Shown here one piece after another: positions 1 to 11,261 of a stretch of 64,000 bases of DNA. The position numbers and the translations under genes are program-made. Position 1 is the stretch's first letter, and the number at the start of each line of letters is the position of its first letter. Below the pieces are notes generated by a model. It had not been told where the DNA came from, made no database searches, and saw only the letters and a list, made by a program, of their open reading frames with translations. Origin of the DNA: Nageia nagi (lineage: Eukaryota; Pinophyta); the NCBI GenBank assembly GCA_050084985.1, contig JBITNC010000001.1, positions 197,160,001-197,224,000 on the forward strand, in the 5' to 3' direction.

Positions 1-1
1 T

Positions 2-719
2 GGCTTTATGGTATCTAAAAGAGGAATTGAAGTAGATCCAAAGAAAGTAAAAGCTATCATTAGCATGCCTTTCCCAAAGAATTTGAAGCAATTAATAAGT
101 ATCCAAGGAAAGATCAATTTGGTAAAAAGATTCATTTCCCAACTTGGAGATAAGTGTATACCATTCACATATTTGCTGAAAAAGGATGTTAAATTTATAT
201 GGGATGATAAATATTAACAAGCTTTTGAAGATATTAAATAGTATTTTTTAAATCCCCCAATCTTAGTGCCCATGGACTTCTCCAAGCCTATTTTTTTTGT
301 GTATATTAGCTACATTATATGCCTTGGGGGAAATGTTGTGCCAAAAAGATGAGGAAAGCAAAGAAAGAGCTATCTACTACCTTAGAAAAATCCTCATTGA
401 CTATGAAACTAGACATACACCAATGGAAATACTCTATTATGGTATTGTATTTGCTACTAAAAAATTGAGACATTATTTTTTGTATTGTATCACATTTGTT
501 GTTAGCCCTATTAACCCATTGAAATATCTTATGGCAAAGCAACATTTATCAAGCAGAGTTGCAAAATGGCTAATGTTGTTATAGGAATTTGAGATCAATG
601 TAGTGAAATAGAAGTTAGTAAAAGGGCATGCCATTTGCAGTTTTAATAGTTGAATTCCCTCAGAATGATGAAGTAGTGATCCATGAAGAATTTCTAGATG
701 AATATCAGGATGATCCATG
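2..719 (+). pseudogene. gypsy reverse transcriptase C-terminus and RNase H, degraded
   Basis: The first frame starts at GFMVSKRGIEVDPKKVKAI, the typical end of a gypsy reverse transcriptase palm/thumb, and runs into the connection region. Stops at 215-217 and 239-241 and a frameshift near 297 follow. The RNase H part then reads ATLYALGEMLCQKDEESKE, YYLRKILIDYETRHTPMEI and RHYFLYCITFVVS, and ends in SSRVAKWLMLL with a stop where Tat elements have a Gln. The YVDD core of the RT lies outside the window. It is coding sequence of the same element as the integrase that follows. It is inactive. Confidence 0.85.
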
Positions 720-1190
720 CTATTAGTGGCATATAGACTTGTTGGAAGACCACTAACAATGTGATTTTCATGAGATGGTGATCCTTGATGAATATGTGTA
801 TCTCACAAATGATAAACATATTGTTTGGACACTATACTTCGATGGATCTAAATGTTCATATGGAGTTGGGGCTGGTACTATTTTGGTTTCTCCTACAAAT
901 GAGGTAATCCCCATGGCTTATAATCTTGGTTTTGAATGCACAAATAATGTGGCAGAATATGAAGCATTGATATTAGGTCTGAAAGTAGTTGTTAAATTTA
1001 GAATTAAAGATTAGAGATTTATGGTGACTCACAGCTTATCATTAACAAAGTAAAAGATATTTTTGATACAAAGATGAGGAGACATCTTAAAAATTCATAA
1101 GCTTAGTACTCCTTATGTTGATGATACTATGAAATTTAGATTTATTTGATTGCTGAAGAGAATGATTTTTAAAATTGGTACTTTGATATT
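720..1190 (+). pseudogene. second RNase H domain (aRNH) of the Tat-like gypsy
   Basis: A frame at 775-1014 encodes WTLYFDGSKCSYGVGAG followed by FECTNNVAEYEALILGL. These are the first two active-site blocks (the D in YFDG, the E in NNVAEYEA) of the extra RNase H found between RNase H and integrase in Tat-group plant gypsies. A stop at 1012-1014 ends the frame. The expected GDSQL block is still visible as GDSQLIIN in another frame just after 1018, so at least one frameshift separates the blocks. This domain is the main reason for placing the element in the Tat group. It is degraded and not expressed as an intact protein. Confidence 0.82.
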
Positions 1191-1199
1191 TAAAATGAT

Positions 1200-2408
1200 T
1201 ATGATAGAAATGAAAGGGTTAGATTGAAAAGGGCCATTATTAATTATGTGATCATTGGTGAGGTATTGTATATAAGGTCTTTTGATGGTGCTTTATTGAG
1301 ATATTTAACTCAACATGATATAGCTATAGCCTTAGAACAAGCTCATGATGGTTTATGTAGAGGTCATTTTCATTCAAAAGAATTTTACACTAAGCTTTTG
1401 CATGTTGGTTATTATTGGTGCCTAATGGAAGAAGGTTGCAAAACTCATGTGAAAACTTATTTGCAATGTCAAAAACATGCCAATTTAGAAAAATAGCCTA
1501 CTCAAGAATTAAATTCCATTTTGTCACCATGGTCATTTGTTACTTAGGGTATATATTTGATTGGGATTATTAATCCACACTCAAGGGAAGGTCATAAGAT
1601 TGTCAGTACAAACACAAAATTTACTACAAAATGGGTTGAAGCTATCCTTATGAAATCAATCACTCAAGATAAGATTATTACATTTTTAGTGGAAAACATC
1701 ATTACAAGGTTTGGTGTGCTACAAAGATTGATTATGGACAATGGACATAATTTTAATGGTTAAGATATGAAGGTATTTTGTAAAACATTTCACATTATGC
1801 AAATGTTCTCTTTAGTTTACTATCCTCAAGGTAATGGTCAAGGTGAAGCCTCTAACAAGCCCATTAAAAATATTTTATCAAAATCTTGGGATAAGTATAA
1901 GAGAGATTGGCATGAGTAGTTTCAATATGCATTATGGGCATACAGGATAAGTATTAGAACAACCACTAGGGTAACACCATTCTCATTGGTGTATGGAGAT
2001 GAAGCTATGGTACCATTGGAGTTAGAACTCCCCTCCTTATGAATTTCTTTGCAAGAGGATATATCATATGAAGATGCAAAAACATCTAGGTTACAATAAT
2101 TAGAATCATTAGATGAGAAGAGGTAGAGAGTAATTGAACATCAAAAGATGTACCATATAAAATTGAAAAGAGCATTTGGAAAAAAAATCAAGCCAAATGT
2201 ATTCAAAGTGGAAGATTTAGTGCTAAAAGAGAATATCAACAAGATAGTGGCAAATGATGAAGTTAAAGGGAAATTTGAGCCAAATTGGTTGGATCCATTT
2301 ATTGTAATAGAAGCGACAAGATCAAGAGCCTATAAACTCTCATCCATGGATGGAAAAGAAGAGCTAAAGACCTTTAATTCCACCCATCTCAAATGCTTAT
2401 TTGAATAA
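1200..2408 (+). pseudogene. gypsy integrase, degraded
   Basis: The N-terminal zinc-binding region is in 1224-1496 (HDGLCRGHFHSKEFY, then TYLQCQKHA). The first Cys of the CxxC pair reads Tyr, so the zinc site is damaged. The catalytic core follows at 1557-1763: TKWVEA is intact, but the first Asp position reads NTK and is lost. The second Asp is kept in MDNG and the Glu in GQGEASNK near 1840. A C-terminal module at 2148-2408 reads GKFEPNWLDPF and ends in HLKCLFE and a stop. Internal stops near 1764, 1918, 2039, 2097 and 2125 make it a pseudogene. It would have inserted element cDNA into the genome. Confidence 0.87.
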
Positions 2409-3464
2409 AGATAATGACTTTATACCTTGCAACACATTCAATATCCTAGGTAAGGTACTTGTATCATACTATTTTATTTTTAGTTTTTCATTATATTATA
2501 TTATTTTCATGTAGCTAATGATGTGCATTACTATCTACACACTACTAACAATGTGGAATGAAAAAAAAAAAGATAAAAAATTAATGATAGTATAATATCT
2601 ATGGACCATGGACATAAAATGAAAGGCCATTAATGGCCAATGAGATGACTACTGAGATTTCACTCACATAAAAGACAAACCAACGATACAACCATAAGCA
2701 ATATGTTGATATTGGCTCATCTCCAATGGATAATAAAATTTTCTATGTATCCATATGTTTTTTTCTTTGAACCATACAAAGCATAATGTCTTTGGGACAA
2801 ACATAAAATGTATGACCTTCGATGGCCAATGATATGGTTAGTGAGAGTTCACTCATTCAAAAGATAAATTGGCAATACAACTATAAGTAGATTGCTAATA
2901 TTGATTCATCATTAATGAAATATGCAACTCATTATGTATCCAAATCATTTCTATGTAGGGTATATATAACACCTTTTTGTAGGTACTTGTATAAAAAATA
3001 GAAAAACTCATGCCATCAACGGCATGCTCACTATTCCTATGCCATCAGTGGTGTACGCATTTATAGATACTTTTACCAAACAAAGTGACCTCTTCTATTT
3101 CAAGGTATGGGCATGAGTGCATCAGTTTCTTGAGTATTGAACATAATAGAATGATAAGATCCATGGTTGAATAAGGCAAAGGGAAAAATAACACACTTCA
3201 TTTCAGCAATTGGATGTAGAACCATAAGACTACCTACTAGCAGAGTTCCTTCTAGAGCAGATATACACTTCTTCATATTTTTCCTTGGATGCATCACTCA
3301 AGGACCTTTATTGGGGCATCCAAGCCAAAAGGGCGGCAATAAGAGATCCTCATCATCAACATATTCATCAAAGGATAATGTAGTAAAGAGTTCAAAGTTC
3401 TCAAAAAAATTTCTACTGTACTTCTTCTTTGGATATGTAATTTCATTGCTTCAATCACACCTCT
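2409..3464 (+). other. 3' untranslated region of the Tat-like gypsy
   Basis: About 1 kb without a credible protein lies between the integrase stop and the polypurine tract. It holds a diverged tandem duplication (listed separately). Around 3010-3060 a second short repeat occurs, two copies of ATGCCATCA followed by AACGGCATG and GTGGTGTAC. Frames at 3100-3476 overlap on both strands and resemble nothing I know. Long repeat-bearing 3' regions are common in Tat elements. Confidence 0.6.
2606..2985 (+). repeat. two diverged copies of a ~189-bp tandem repeat
   Basis: The block starting ACATAAAATG at 2612 recurs at 2801, a shift of 189 bases. Matching landmarks appear in the same order in both: GGCCAATGA, a GTGAGA/CTGAGA-TTCACTCA block, AAAAGA-AAA, GCAATACAAC/CGATACAACC ATAAG, and ATATTG-TCATC. 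The copies differ at many positions, so the duplication is old. Similar minisatellite blocks are known in the 3' regions of Tat-group elements. Confidence 0.72.
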
Positions 3465-3478
3465 AAAGAGGGGCAAAA
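3465..3478 (+). promoter_or_regulatory. polypurine tract of the gypsy 3' LTR
   Basis: AAAGAGGGGCAAAA sits directly before the TGTAGA start of the LTR, where the primer for second-strand synthesis is expected. Confidence 0.8.
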
Positions 3479-4097
3479 TGTAGATGCCTAAAAATAATAA
3501 TTCATTTTAGATCTTCAATAATATTTATTATAAAGAGAGGTTAAAAGATACCCTAGGTAATGTAATTAATGTAATGGACCATTGTACAATGTAAAAAGTA
3601 TCAAATATCAAGAGAGACATCTCAAACCATGTAATGTGCAATGATCTCAAGAATCAAAGAAGACAAGGACATTGCTATAAATACATATCAAAGGCAATGC
3701 ACGAGGCATCATGTAAGGGAATCCAAAAATATTAAGAGAGACTTCAACACATGCAATATTGCTCTATCCTACTAAAAATGATATTTTGTAACACCACCTC
3801 TGCATAGATTTGTTAAACCCTTTGATTCACTTTTGCATATCTTTGATTCCTTTCATCAATCCATCCATTCCACATAGCAATAATGTACCATCTTTAGGTC
3901 ATTAGTGGTATGCATTTGTGTGAATGTATTATGGTGATTAATGAATGGTTTCTATTATTCTTTGCTTATGTGATTGCAATGAAGGTACATTATTTATTAT
4001 TGGTCATTTGATGTCATATTTCTAATATATACTTCAATTAAATATTGTAAACAAATAGTGTTTTGATATATCAATTATGCATTATTTTAGGTCTACA
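3479..4097 (+). repeat. 3' LTR of the Tat-like gypsy
   Basis: The LTR runs from TGTAGATGCC to GGTCTACA, 619 bp, with perfect 6-bp inverted ends (TGTAGA/TCTACA). It has a TATA-like box TATAAATA at 3676-3683. It is preceded by a polypurine tract and followed at once by integrase coding sequence of copia D. No second copy of this LTR lies in the window. Confidence 0.86.
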
Positions 4098-4616
4098 ATA
4101 ACAATAATGAGTTTAATTCCTATTATTCCAAGTACGGGATCAAGAGGTAGTTTACAATTCCTTACACCCATCAATAAAATGGTGTTGTCTATAGGAAAAA
4201 TTCAAACGTTATAGAGATGACTAAATGCATGCTATGAAATCTTCCTAGTTTCTTATGGGGTGAAGCTATGAGCACTATAATTTATACCTTGAATAGGTGT
4301 CTCAAAAAAGACATTGAGTGTAAAATGCCTTTTGAGGTATGGAAAGGAAAGAAACCTAAAATTTTTCACTTTAGGGTGTTTGGTTGTGAAGCCTTCTTCT
4401 ACATAATTTTTGAGAAAAGGAAGAAGCTAGACAAGAGATTTGAAAAATTAATCTTTGTGGGATATGATAGTGCGTATAGAGGCTACATGTTCTACTCTCC
4501 ATTCTATAGAGCAATATTTATCTTGAAGGATGTAAAGTTCCATGAACTTAATGAGGAATATGCTTCCAATGAGGATGTTGATGATCTAGATGACTCTATA
4601 ACTACACCTAACTAGT
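4098..4616 (+). pseudogene. copia D integrase core, C-terminal part
   Basis: The frame begins with the NEFN block that in copies A and B follows the SNNGxEY motif. It continues YGIKR-stop-FTIPYT, Q-stop-NGVV, then from 4268 an open frame with IYTLNRC, VFGCEAFFY and KLIFVGYD. This is the core and post-core region of a copia integrase. The Glu of the catalytic triad, expected after QNGVA, is replaced by Tyr (VVYRKN). The N-terminal zinc site and both catalytic Asp positions are cut off by the gypsy insertion. It is a pseudogene. Confidence 0.83.
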
Positions 4617-5645
4617 TGGATATCAATGTAGATAAGTCACTCCAAAAGCAAAATTCTCTAACATAGATGAAAAAAAGAAGTATGACCTTGAACAAATCCT
4701 AATTTTCCAAAACTAATAACAAAAATGAGCCCTCATCATTCATGGAAGCTTCAAAGCACAAGTGTTACATGGAAGCTATGAAAATGGAGTATGAGGCACT
4801 TATAAAAAATAAAACTTAGAACTTGGTTCTTTATCCCAATGAAAGGAATATGATTGGCAATAAGCGGATCTATAAGTTCAAGTATAATTTAGTTGGAGAT
4901 ATTGATAAATACAAGGCAAGGTCAGTGGTCAAAGGTTTTGCACAAAAATATAGAGTTGATTATGATTAAACTTGTGCTCTCATTGTAAAGATGCCCACTA
5001 TCAGTATAATCCTTACTCTTTTAGCAGCTCAAGGATGGAAAATTTTTCAACTTAATTTCAAGAGTACTTTTCTCAATGGTGACTTAGATGTTGAAATCTA
5101 CATGAATCAACCAAAAGGTTTTGCTGTGAAAGGAAAAGAGTCCCTTGTATGCAAGCTAAAGAAGTCCTTGTATGGACTTAAGAAAGCACCTAGAGCTTGG
5201 TACAAAAATATTTAGAATACTTTATGAACATTGGGTTCTCTAAGTGCTTCTCTAATTTAGATCTTTATGTGTTCAATTAGGGACAAGATCACTTAGTCTT
5301 GATTCTTCTTTATGTGGATGATCTTTTGATCATTAGAAATAATTATGAAATCATGTAAGAGTGCATATTAAAACTTAAGGTAACTTATGCAATGATTGAT
5401 CTTGGTCACTTGCACTATTATCTTGGTATGCAAGTGTACAAATATAAGGATTGTACTTACCTTAAGTAATACAATTATCAAATATTTTATAAAAGTTTGT
5501 AATAGAGGAGTGCAAACCTACTATGATCTTAGTTTCTTCTGGAATCACTCTATCTCTTAGCTCCAACTCTCAATTGGCAAATGCTACTTCTTATAAGAAT
5601 TAATTGGAAGTTTATTATATTTGACTATCTTTAGGCCAAATATTT
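4617..5645 (+). pseudogene. copia D reverse transcriptase, degraded
   Basis: After a linker without domains, the RT starts near 4736 (MEASKH, YMEAMKMEYEAL). It includes NKRIYKFKYNL, KGFAQKYRVDYD-stop and KMPTISIILTL. The open frame 4991-5215 holds FKSTFLNGDLDVEIYMNQ and CKLKKSLYGLKKAPRAWY. The catalytic block LLYVDDLLI is intact near 5311. HYYLGMQVYKYKDCTYL follows, then stops. In the block VKSAFLNG the first metal-binding Asp position reads Asn (LNFKSTFLNG). With several stops and that change it is inactive. Confidence 0.86.
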
Positions 5646-6271
5646 TCTTTACAGTAAATCTGATGGCATAATTTTATGAAAAAACCATATGTTGAGCACC
5701 TTAATGTTGTTAAGCAAATCTTAAGGTATGTTGCAGGAATGAAGGATCTTTCTCTCAAGTATTCCAAGTTACCCTCATTTGTTCTCTTAAGGTTCTTAGA
5801 TTTTGACTACAAGGGAGATAGAGATGATAAGAAATCAACCTTTGCGTATGTGTTTAGCATTAGTTCAAGTGCTATATCTTGGTATTCTAAGAAGAAGACT
5901 ACTATTTCTCTTTCCACCATAGAAGTTAAGTACTAAGACATGTCTGTTGGATCCTAGGAAGCTATTTGGATTAGGCCTCTTCTAAAAGAAATTGGGTATG
6001 AGCAATCTCAACCATGTCATATTTCTTTAGATAATCAATCGACTATTTATTTATCTAAAAATTTTATTTTCCATTATAGAATAAAAAATATTAAAATTCA
6101 AGTACACTTCATCAAGAAGAAGGTTTTTGATGGTATTATACACTTGTAGTATTGTCCATCCTCCTTGAACTTTGTTGATTTATTCACTAAACCCCTTCCT
6201 AAAGCTCAATTTTGCAAGCTCGAGGATTCTATTAGGTTGGTGAAGTTTTCCTCAAGGGAGAATGAATTTTG
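5646..6271 (+). pseudogene. copia D RNase H, degraded
   Basis: An open frame at 5676-5936 encodes PYVEHLNVVKQILRYVAG and ends LSTIEVKY-stop. The frame then reads AIWIRPLLKEIGYEQ, ISLDNQSTIYLSKN, DGIIHL-stop and DLFTKPLPKAQFCKLEDS. These are the ordered blocks of a copia RNase H up to the normal C-terminus. In the first catalytic block the SDSDYGGDRDDRKS consensus reads LDFDYKGDRDDKKS. A purine-rich CTCAAGGGAGAATG follows, as in the other copies. Several stops make it a pseudogene. Confidence 0.85.
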
Positions 6272-6425
6272 AATTCTTGTGATTGAATTCATATTTGTGA
6301 TGAAAAATTCATCCTTAAGAGTATTTTTGGTTGTATAGTGGTTATTTATGTGTGTACCTTTTGGCTAGTTTTCCTTGTGTAATGAACTATTTGTATACCT
6401 TAAGCATATAATAAACCATCATTAA

Positions 6426-6566
6426 CACTATTCAATTATCCATGTGGGAGGAACTTGTATATGTATATGATGGATCTTTTTGCACTATTCAATTATCTAT
6501 ATGTGAGGAACTTATATGTATCTTTTAGCAATGTTCAGTTATCCATGTATGAGGAACTTGTATGTT
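6426..6566 (+). repeat. short tandem repeats in the 3' UTR of copia D
   Basis: Three diverged units of about 50 bp carry the core TTCA(A/G)TTATC(C/T)AT followed by GAGGAACTT(G/A)TATG. They start near 6430, 6488 and 6534. The same core is repeated in the 3' UTRs of copies A, B and C. Confidence 0.72.
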
Positions 6567-6781
6567 ATGCTTTATTTGAAATAATAATCAACACATGTTT
6601 TGTATACATGAGGTGACTATGAGTATTTTCTTGGCATCTTATTGATGAATTATAGTGCACCATAGATCATTTTATGAATGCTATTGTATGTTGATATGAA
6701 TGTGTATATGATGCATCTGACTAATCTTATTTTTTGAGTTGATTGTAGCTTACATGTTTCTTCTTGAAATTGGAGTTTACT

Positions 6782-7337
6782 TGAGAGAAACTAATACTAA
6801 ATGATTATATTCCTCTAAAACCAAGATCTCATGAAAGCTCTCTAATCATCAACATAATAACATATTACAATAGCCAATCTCATAAGCTTGACACCAATAT
6901 AAAGTGATTCCTCCAACCATGGGAGTACATCCAATAATCTAATATCTTTATTCTTAAGATGCATTCTCTTAGAACAACTCTTATTAATTATCCTAATAAT
7001 CCTAAAGCATAACAACACTACAAAATTGAGTTAGTAAAATCAAGGATAGGACCCTCTATTTATAGGTCAAAATCCTCTTTTGGATCACCCTTTTAACCAT
7101 TGTACAAAGTCATGTCATGCACCACCCTTTTATCTAAGGGGCATGCATATGATATGGAGTGTAAGATAAGTTACATTATTTTATTCACAAATACTTAAAG
7201 ATATCTTGAGATACATTTAAGTATTAGTGAATTTTTATTACCTTATTCATTAAATACTTAACGTATCTAGAATACCTTCAAGTATTAAGTAAATTTACAT
7301 CAAGAGACCTTACAATAATGCATTATACATTCTAACA
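6782..7337 (-). repeat. 3' LTR of copia C
   Basis: On the plus strand it runs TGAGAGAAAC to TTCTAACA and aligns over its length with the right copy at 20925-21451. The bases beyond 7337 read CTCCCCCTTAATGC on the plus strand, so on the minus strand a GGGGGAG polypurine tract precedes the LTR start. TSD TTACT precedes it at 6777-6781. Confidence 0.88.
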
Positions 7338-7834
7338 CTCCCCCTTAATGCATTATTGGGATAGAGTGGAGAGAAGAAAGAGAGAGTAAGAAAGAGTTCT
7401 CTATAGAGATATAATCAGAGATGAGAACATTTACATCTTTGAAAAATAAGCAATATCTTAAATTGAGTCTCATTACATTACCATTTTACAAAATGGTTTT
7501 CAATATAATCATTAATCGAAACTAGTTTCACTGTATAAAGAGTCAATCAACCATAAATTGACATGATGAGCCTCCATGAGCCTTCCAACCCTAAGTAGGT
7601 AACCTGCATTTTTAGGAAGAAACCTACAAGCTACAAGCTACTCATAAACAAGATCAATCAGATGCATTATACAAATATTCATATTAACATAAGATAAATG
7701 AATCAATTAATACCATCCATAGATTGATCAATGATGCATTATAAGTCATCACGAAGATTCCAAGCCAATAATCATAGTCACTAGCTATATAAAATATGTG
7801 TTGATAAATATAAAAAATAGAGCATAAGCACATA

Positions 7835-8110
7835 CAAATTCCTCATATATGGATAACCAAATTGTGTCAAAATGCACATACTAATTCCTCACATATTGAT
7901 AAATGAAATAGTACTAGAAAAAGCCAAAATGTACCACTAGTTCTTGACATGGAGAAATCTAACCATGAATATGTACATCATATTTTCAAAAAATATACAA
8001 CTAGTTCCTCACATAGAGCGAACTAACCATGAAGGTGTACATAATATGCTCAAACATAGACAACTAGTTTCTCACACAGAGCGAACTAACTATGAAGGTG
8101 TACATAAAGA
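7835..8110 (-). repeat. tandem repeats in the 3' UTR of copia C
   Basis: At least five diverged units carry (T/C)TAGTT(C/T)CTCACATAGAG or a variant such as AATTCCTCATATATGGATAA, then (C/T)ATGAA(G/T)(G/A)TGTAC, at spacings of about 40-60 bp. On the minus strand they read GTGAGGAACTAG, the same core as in the 3' UTRs of D, A and B. Confidence 0.72.
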
Positions 8111-8189
8111 TCTACACTATACAACCAAAACAATTCTCCTAGGGATGAAGTTATCATCATAGACATGATTAAACAAGAATTCAAACTTC

Positions 8190-8516
8190 ACTCCCCCTTG
8201 AGGGAAACTTCACCAACCCAATAGATTCCCTAAGCTTGCAAAATTAGACTTTAGGAAGGGGCTTGGTGAACAAATCAGTGAAGTTTAAGACTGATAGATA
8301 ATATTGCAATTGAAAGATACAATCCAAAACCTTCTCCCTCATAAAATAGGCTTGGATTTCAACATGTTTTGTTCTATGATGGAAAATAGGGTTCTTTGCC
8401 AAAGCAATAGTCAACTAATTATCTGAAGAAATTTAAAATGGACAAGCTTGCTCATACCTAATTTCTTTTAAAAGATACCTCAACCAAATAGCTTTTTGAG
8501 TCGCGAATGACTATAA
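8190..8516 (-). pseudogene. copia C RNase H, C-terminal part
   Basis: The minus strand reads KAIWLRYLLKEIRYEQACP, TIALAKNPIFHHRTKH, EIQAYFMREKVLD and DLFTKPLPKV-stop-FCKL, the last third of a copia RNase H ending at the usual place. It is separated from the first part of the domain (14886-15193) by the foreign block 8517-14885. About 90 bp of the middle of the domain, around the SKK...LSTIEAKY block, are missing, so the interruption came with a deletion or occurred in a deleted copy. Confidence 0.83.
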
Positions 8517-9705
8517 CACCTGAACTAAAGTTCATTTAAAAATAATAATAATAATTTTGAATTATATAAACAAAGGCTATTCTAATTCACTTCCAATTAG
8601 TAGGTTGGTTATTCCTATAGAAGTCCATATAGTAAAAATGGCTATGCCAAAAGTTAAGAAAAAAATATGGAAAAAAGATGATTCCTAAAAATAAAAAATT
8701 CATAAAAATAACATTGATAACAATTCATATCATTGCAACTATGATTGTAGAAAAAAAAATTTAAAAATAAAAATCTCCTAAATATAGCATTAATAACACT
8801 TCATATCACAATCAACATTAGTAATTCAACTCTTCGATTTTAGATATATATCTAAGATATCTAAGTTGATTCATATTTATTATAATAATATTTTTTTTAA
8901 ATTTCAAATAAGTTATTTTTTATTTTTTCATTAGAAATATTTATTTTTATATTATTTTATTTATTATGATTATTTTATTTTATTTAAAAAAATGAATTTC
9001 ATTGTAACTTATTTATTTCAAATTTTATTTTATCATTTTAATGCTTAAAAAATGAAATATTTTTATTTCATTTCTTAAATTAAACATTAAGTTTGATTTT
9101 AAATTATAAAATAATTTATCAAAAAAATATAAATAAATTCAACAAAGTTACAAATGCATTCCATTTTAAATAAATTGATAAGATAAAAACTTAAAAAATA
9201 AAATATGTCAATAAATCCTAAAATTTAAAAATAATAAATCCTTCAAAACACTAATTTGCTTCATCTAAGTAGATATCGGTAAAGTAGTTTGCCTAACCAT
9301 TATATGGAGAGGGAAAAAGTCCCTATCCACTCGTTCAACAAAATTCTATTCAGAGTTGGGATGGCTTATTCCAACCATACTTTCTTGTTGAGAGAGATCA
9401 GTTAACCACATTAACTTAAAAGAAATCCTCCACTCCTTGCAATTGAAATCATATATTAACAAAGATAGAAATAGATAAGAGCACCTCCACCTTCTTGCAT
9501 GGTGAAAATATCAATTAATATTAGATATAAAGATGGATTCTCGATTAAATACAACATTGAATAAATTTAAAAAATAAAAATGAAAAATAAAAAATTATTT
9601 TTTCTATCATAGTAAAGAGATATAAGTCAACTCATATAAGAATCCCAAAATGTAACATTAAAATTATCTTTCCTTATCATATTATGGTAATCATATTAAT
9701 AGTTT

Positions 9706-10100
9706 ATAATAAAATAAACCCAAAACTTTCCCACCAACAATCTTTCTCCTGGTCTCTTCATGATCCATGATGCCAATAGATGTTGTCAAAAAAATGACTC
9801 CAAATTGTTGAGATAGAAGTAATCTTGTACAGTCCAAGATTCAATCTCTTTGACACCATCATCAAAATGAGGAGTAATTACTCCACACTTGTTGAACCTC
9901 CCATTAAGCTCTACAATAATTTTTCATGATCGATGATCATCAATAAGCTCAAATTCTCCAATATAACCATGCTTTAGCATGACTTGAAGGAACTTCATAA
10001 TAACTTTTGATGATGGCCTGATCATCACCTCGTGCTTACCCCGCTTCTCAACATTGTACATGCTCCCAAGAGCATCATTTAAGCCACTAATTATCACCAT
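9706..10100 (-). pseudogene. RPS15A: RPS15A (40S ribosomal protein S15a, uS8) processed pseudogene
   Basis: The minus strand from ATG at 10100 reads [51 protein letters not shown] and VKEIESWTV. After a shift caused by two extra bases it reads [20 protein letters not shown] and KVLGLFY. This is essentially the whole of the small-subunit ribosomal protein S15a/uS8, about 130 residues. Defects are a Gly-to-stop change after DDHRS, the frameshift after WTV and loss of the normal stop codon. The coding sequence is uninterrupted by introns, which suggests a retrocopy. I see no clear poly(A) tail or target duplication, and it could also have been carried in with the surrounding block. Confidence 0.9.
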
Positions 10101-11261
10101 TAAAAATTAATCCCTTTCCTTAGTTGGGTGACACTCTTTCTAAGAAGATCTAAGCATTCAAACTTATGACCACCTCTTCCACCAAATCACTAAATATGTC
10201 CACACATATATTGAACATAAATATTTTAATGAAGAAGACCATGATATGGCATTTAGAGGATATCCTCTCATCATCATTGGTAACCCAACCTCTCTCATTC
10301 TTCTTTTTAATATAGATTTTTTAGCAATCAATCAATGGTGCTCTACATAATTGCATCTATCAAAATCGATTTATCTAATGACATGAAAATAAAATTCTAT
10401 AAAGAAATGCAAAATGGAAGTCAGGATGCCTATGTCTTCAATTGGTCCATCTTTGTCTTCTATTTCTACCCACCATAAAGAAGGATGGTCATTACTGATA
10501 GAGTGTTAAAAATGTTGTTGGTGTCTACTCTAGCAGAGTTAGAGCTTACATTATCTATCCATGTCCTTAAAGAAGGAAGACTGAGTGCCAATCCCAAGGA
10601 TTCAACTCATGATGAAATTGCGAAAGCAAATGAACCAAGAGAAGGGAGCCCAACTTTGTAGATCCTAAGTGAAGATCTCAGATCAAGATGTTTAAGAGAA
10701 TGAGAAGAAAAAATTTAAGGGCATTTAGGCTCATGTAGAGCATCATGAAGTGTATCATTCGGATGGAAAAGTGAACTAGGTGTACTAAAGTTAAGGGTTA
10801 TTATCTCCAACTTCAAAGGGCATATTCCCCTCGAACTTCCCCCTTAAATGCTCACACATTCTACTACTCATAGTTCTACTCTAGCTTTATTCATTTGAAT
10901 CACTGATTGCTAAAAAAATTTGTCTCGCATATCTTTATTATATACAATGCTACAAGCTTTAGTGATTGGCTACTAACCTTTGGCACAAATCATAACTCTA
11001 TCCAATATTAACTATTCGTTTTTGGCTTCTCATAATATATCAATGATCAATTTAGGTTTGTTATAGTGTATCTAACTTCATTCAAATGAATATATATTTA
11101 GGTACAATATTTACAACTTCTTACCTTTTTTTCTTTAAGCTTCAACATTTTTATTTTTATTTTTATTTTTTAATCTCTAGTGACTATTTTTATTTTAAAA
11201 CACCATTAGCTTGTCAATCTTCTTTATAAAAAAAATTCATGAATGAGGTTTATTTAATATC

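Larger units (their letters stand above)
1..4097 (+). mobile_element. 3' half of a Tat-like Ty3/gypsy retrotransposon
   Basis: The window opens inside pol of a gypsy element. In order it shows the end of reverse transcriptase with its RNase H, a second RNase H, integrase, a long 3' untranslated region, a polypurine tract and a 3' LTR. Two RNase H domains in tandem are known from the plant Tat group (Ogre/Retand relatives), so I assign it there. Stops and frameshifts throughout show it is dead. Its LTR ends directly inside the integrase of copia D, so it inserted into D. The 5' half and 5' LTR lie left of the window. The five bases after the LTR, ATAAC at 4098-4102, should be one copy of its target duplication. 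Confidence 0.88.

Noticed and set aside
3100-3476. Frames of 99, 65 and 60 codons on both strands of the gypsy 3' region
   Set aside because: They overlap each other, lie between integrase and the polypurine tract, and show no motif. I treat them as chance.
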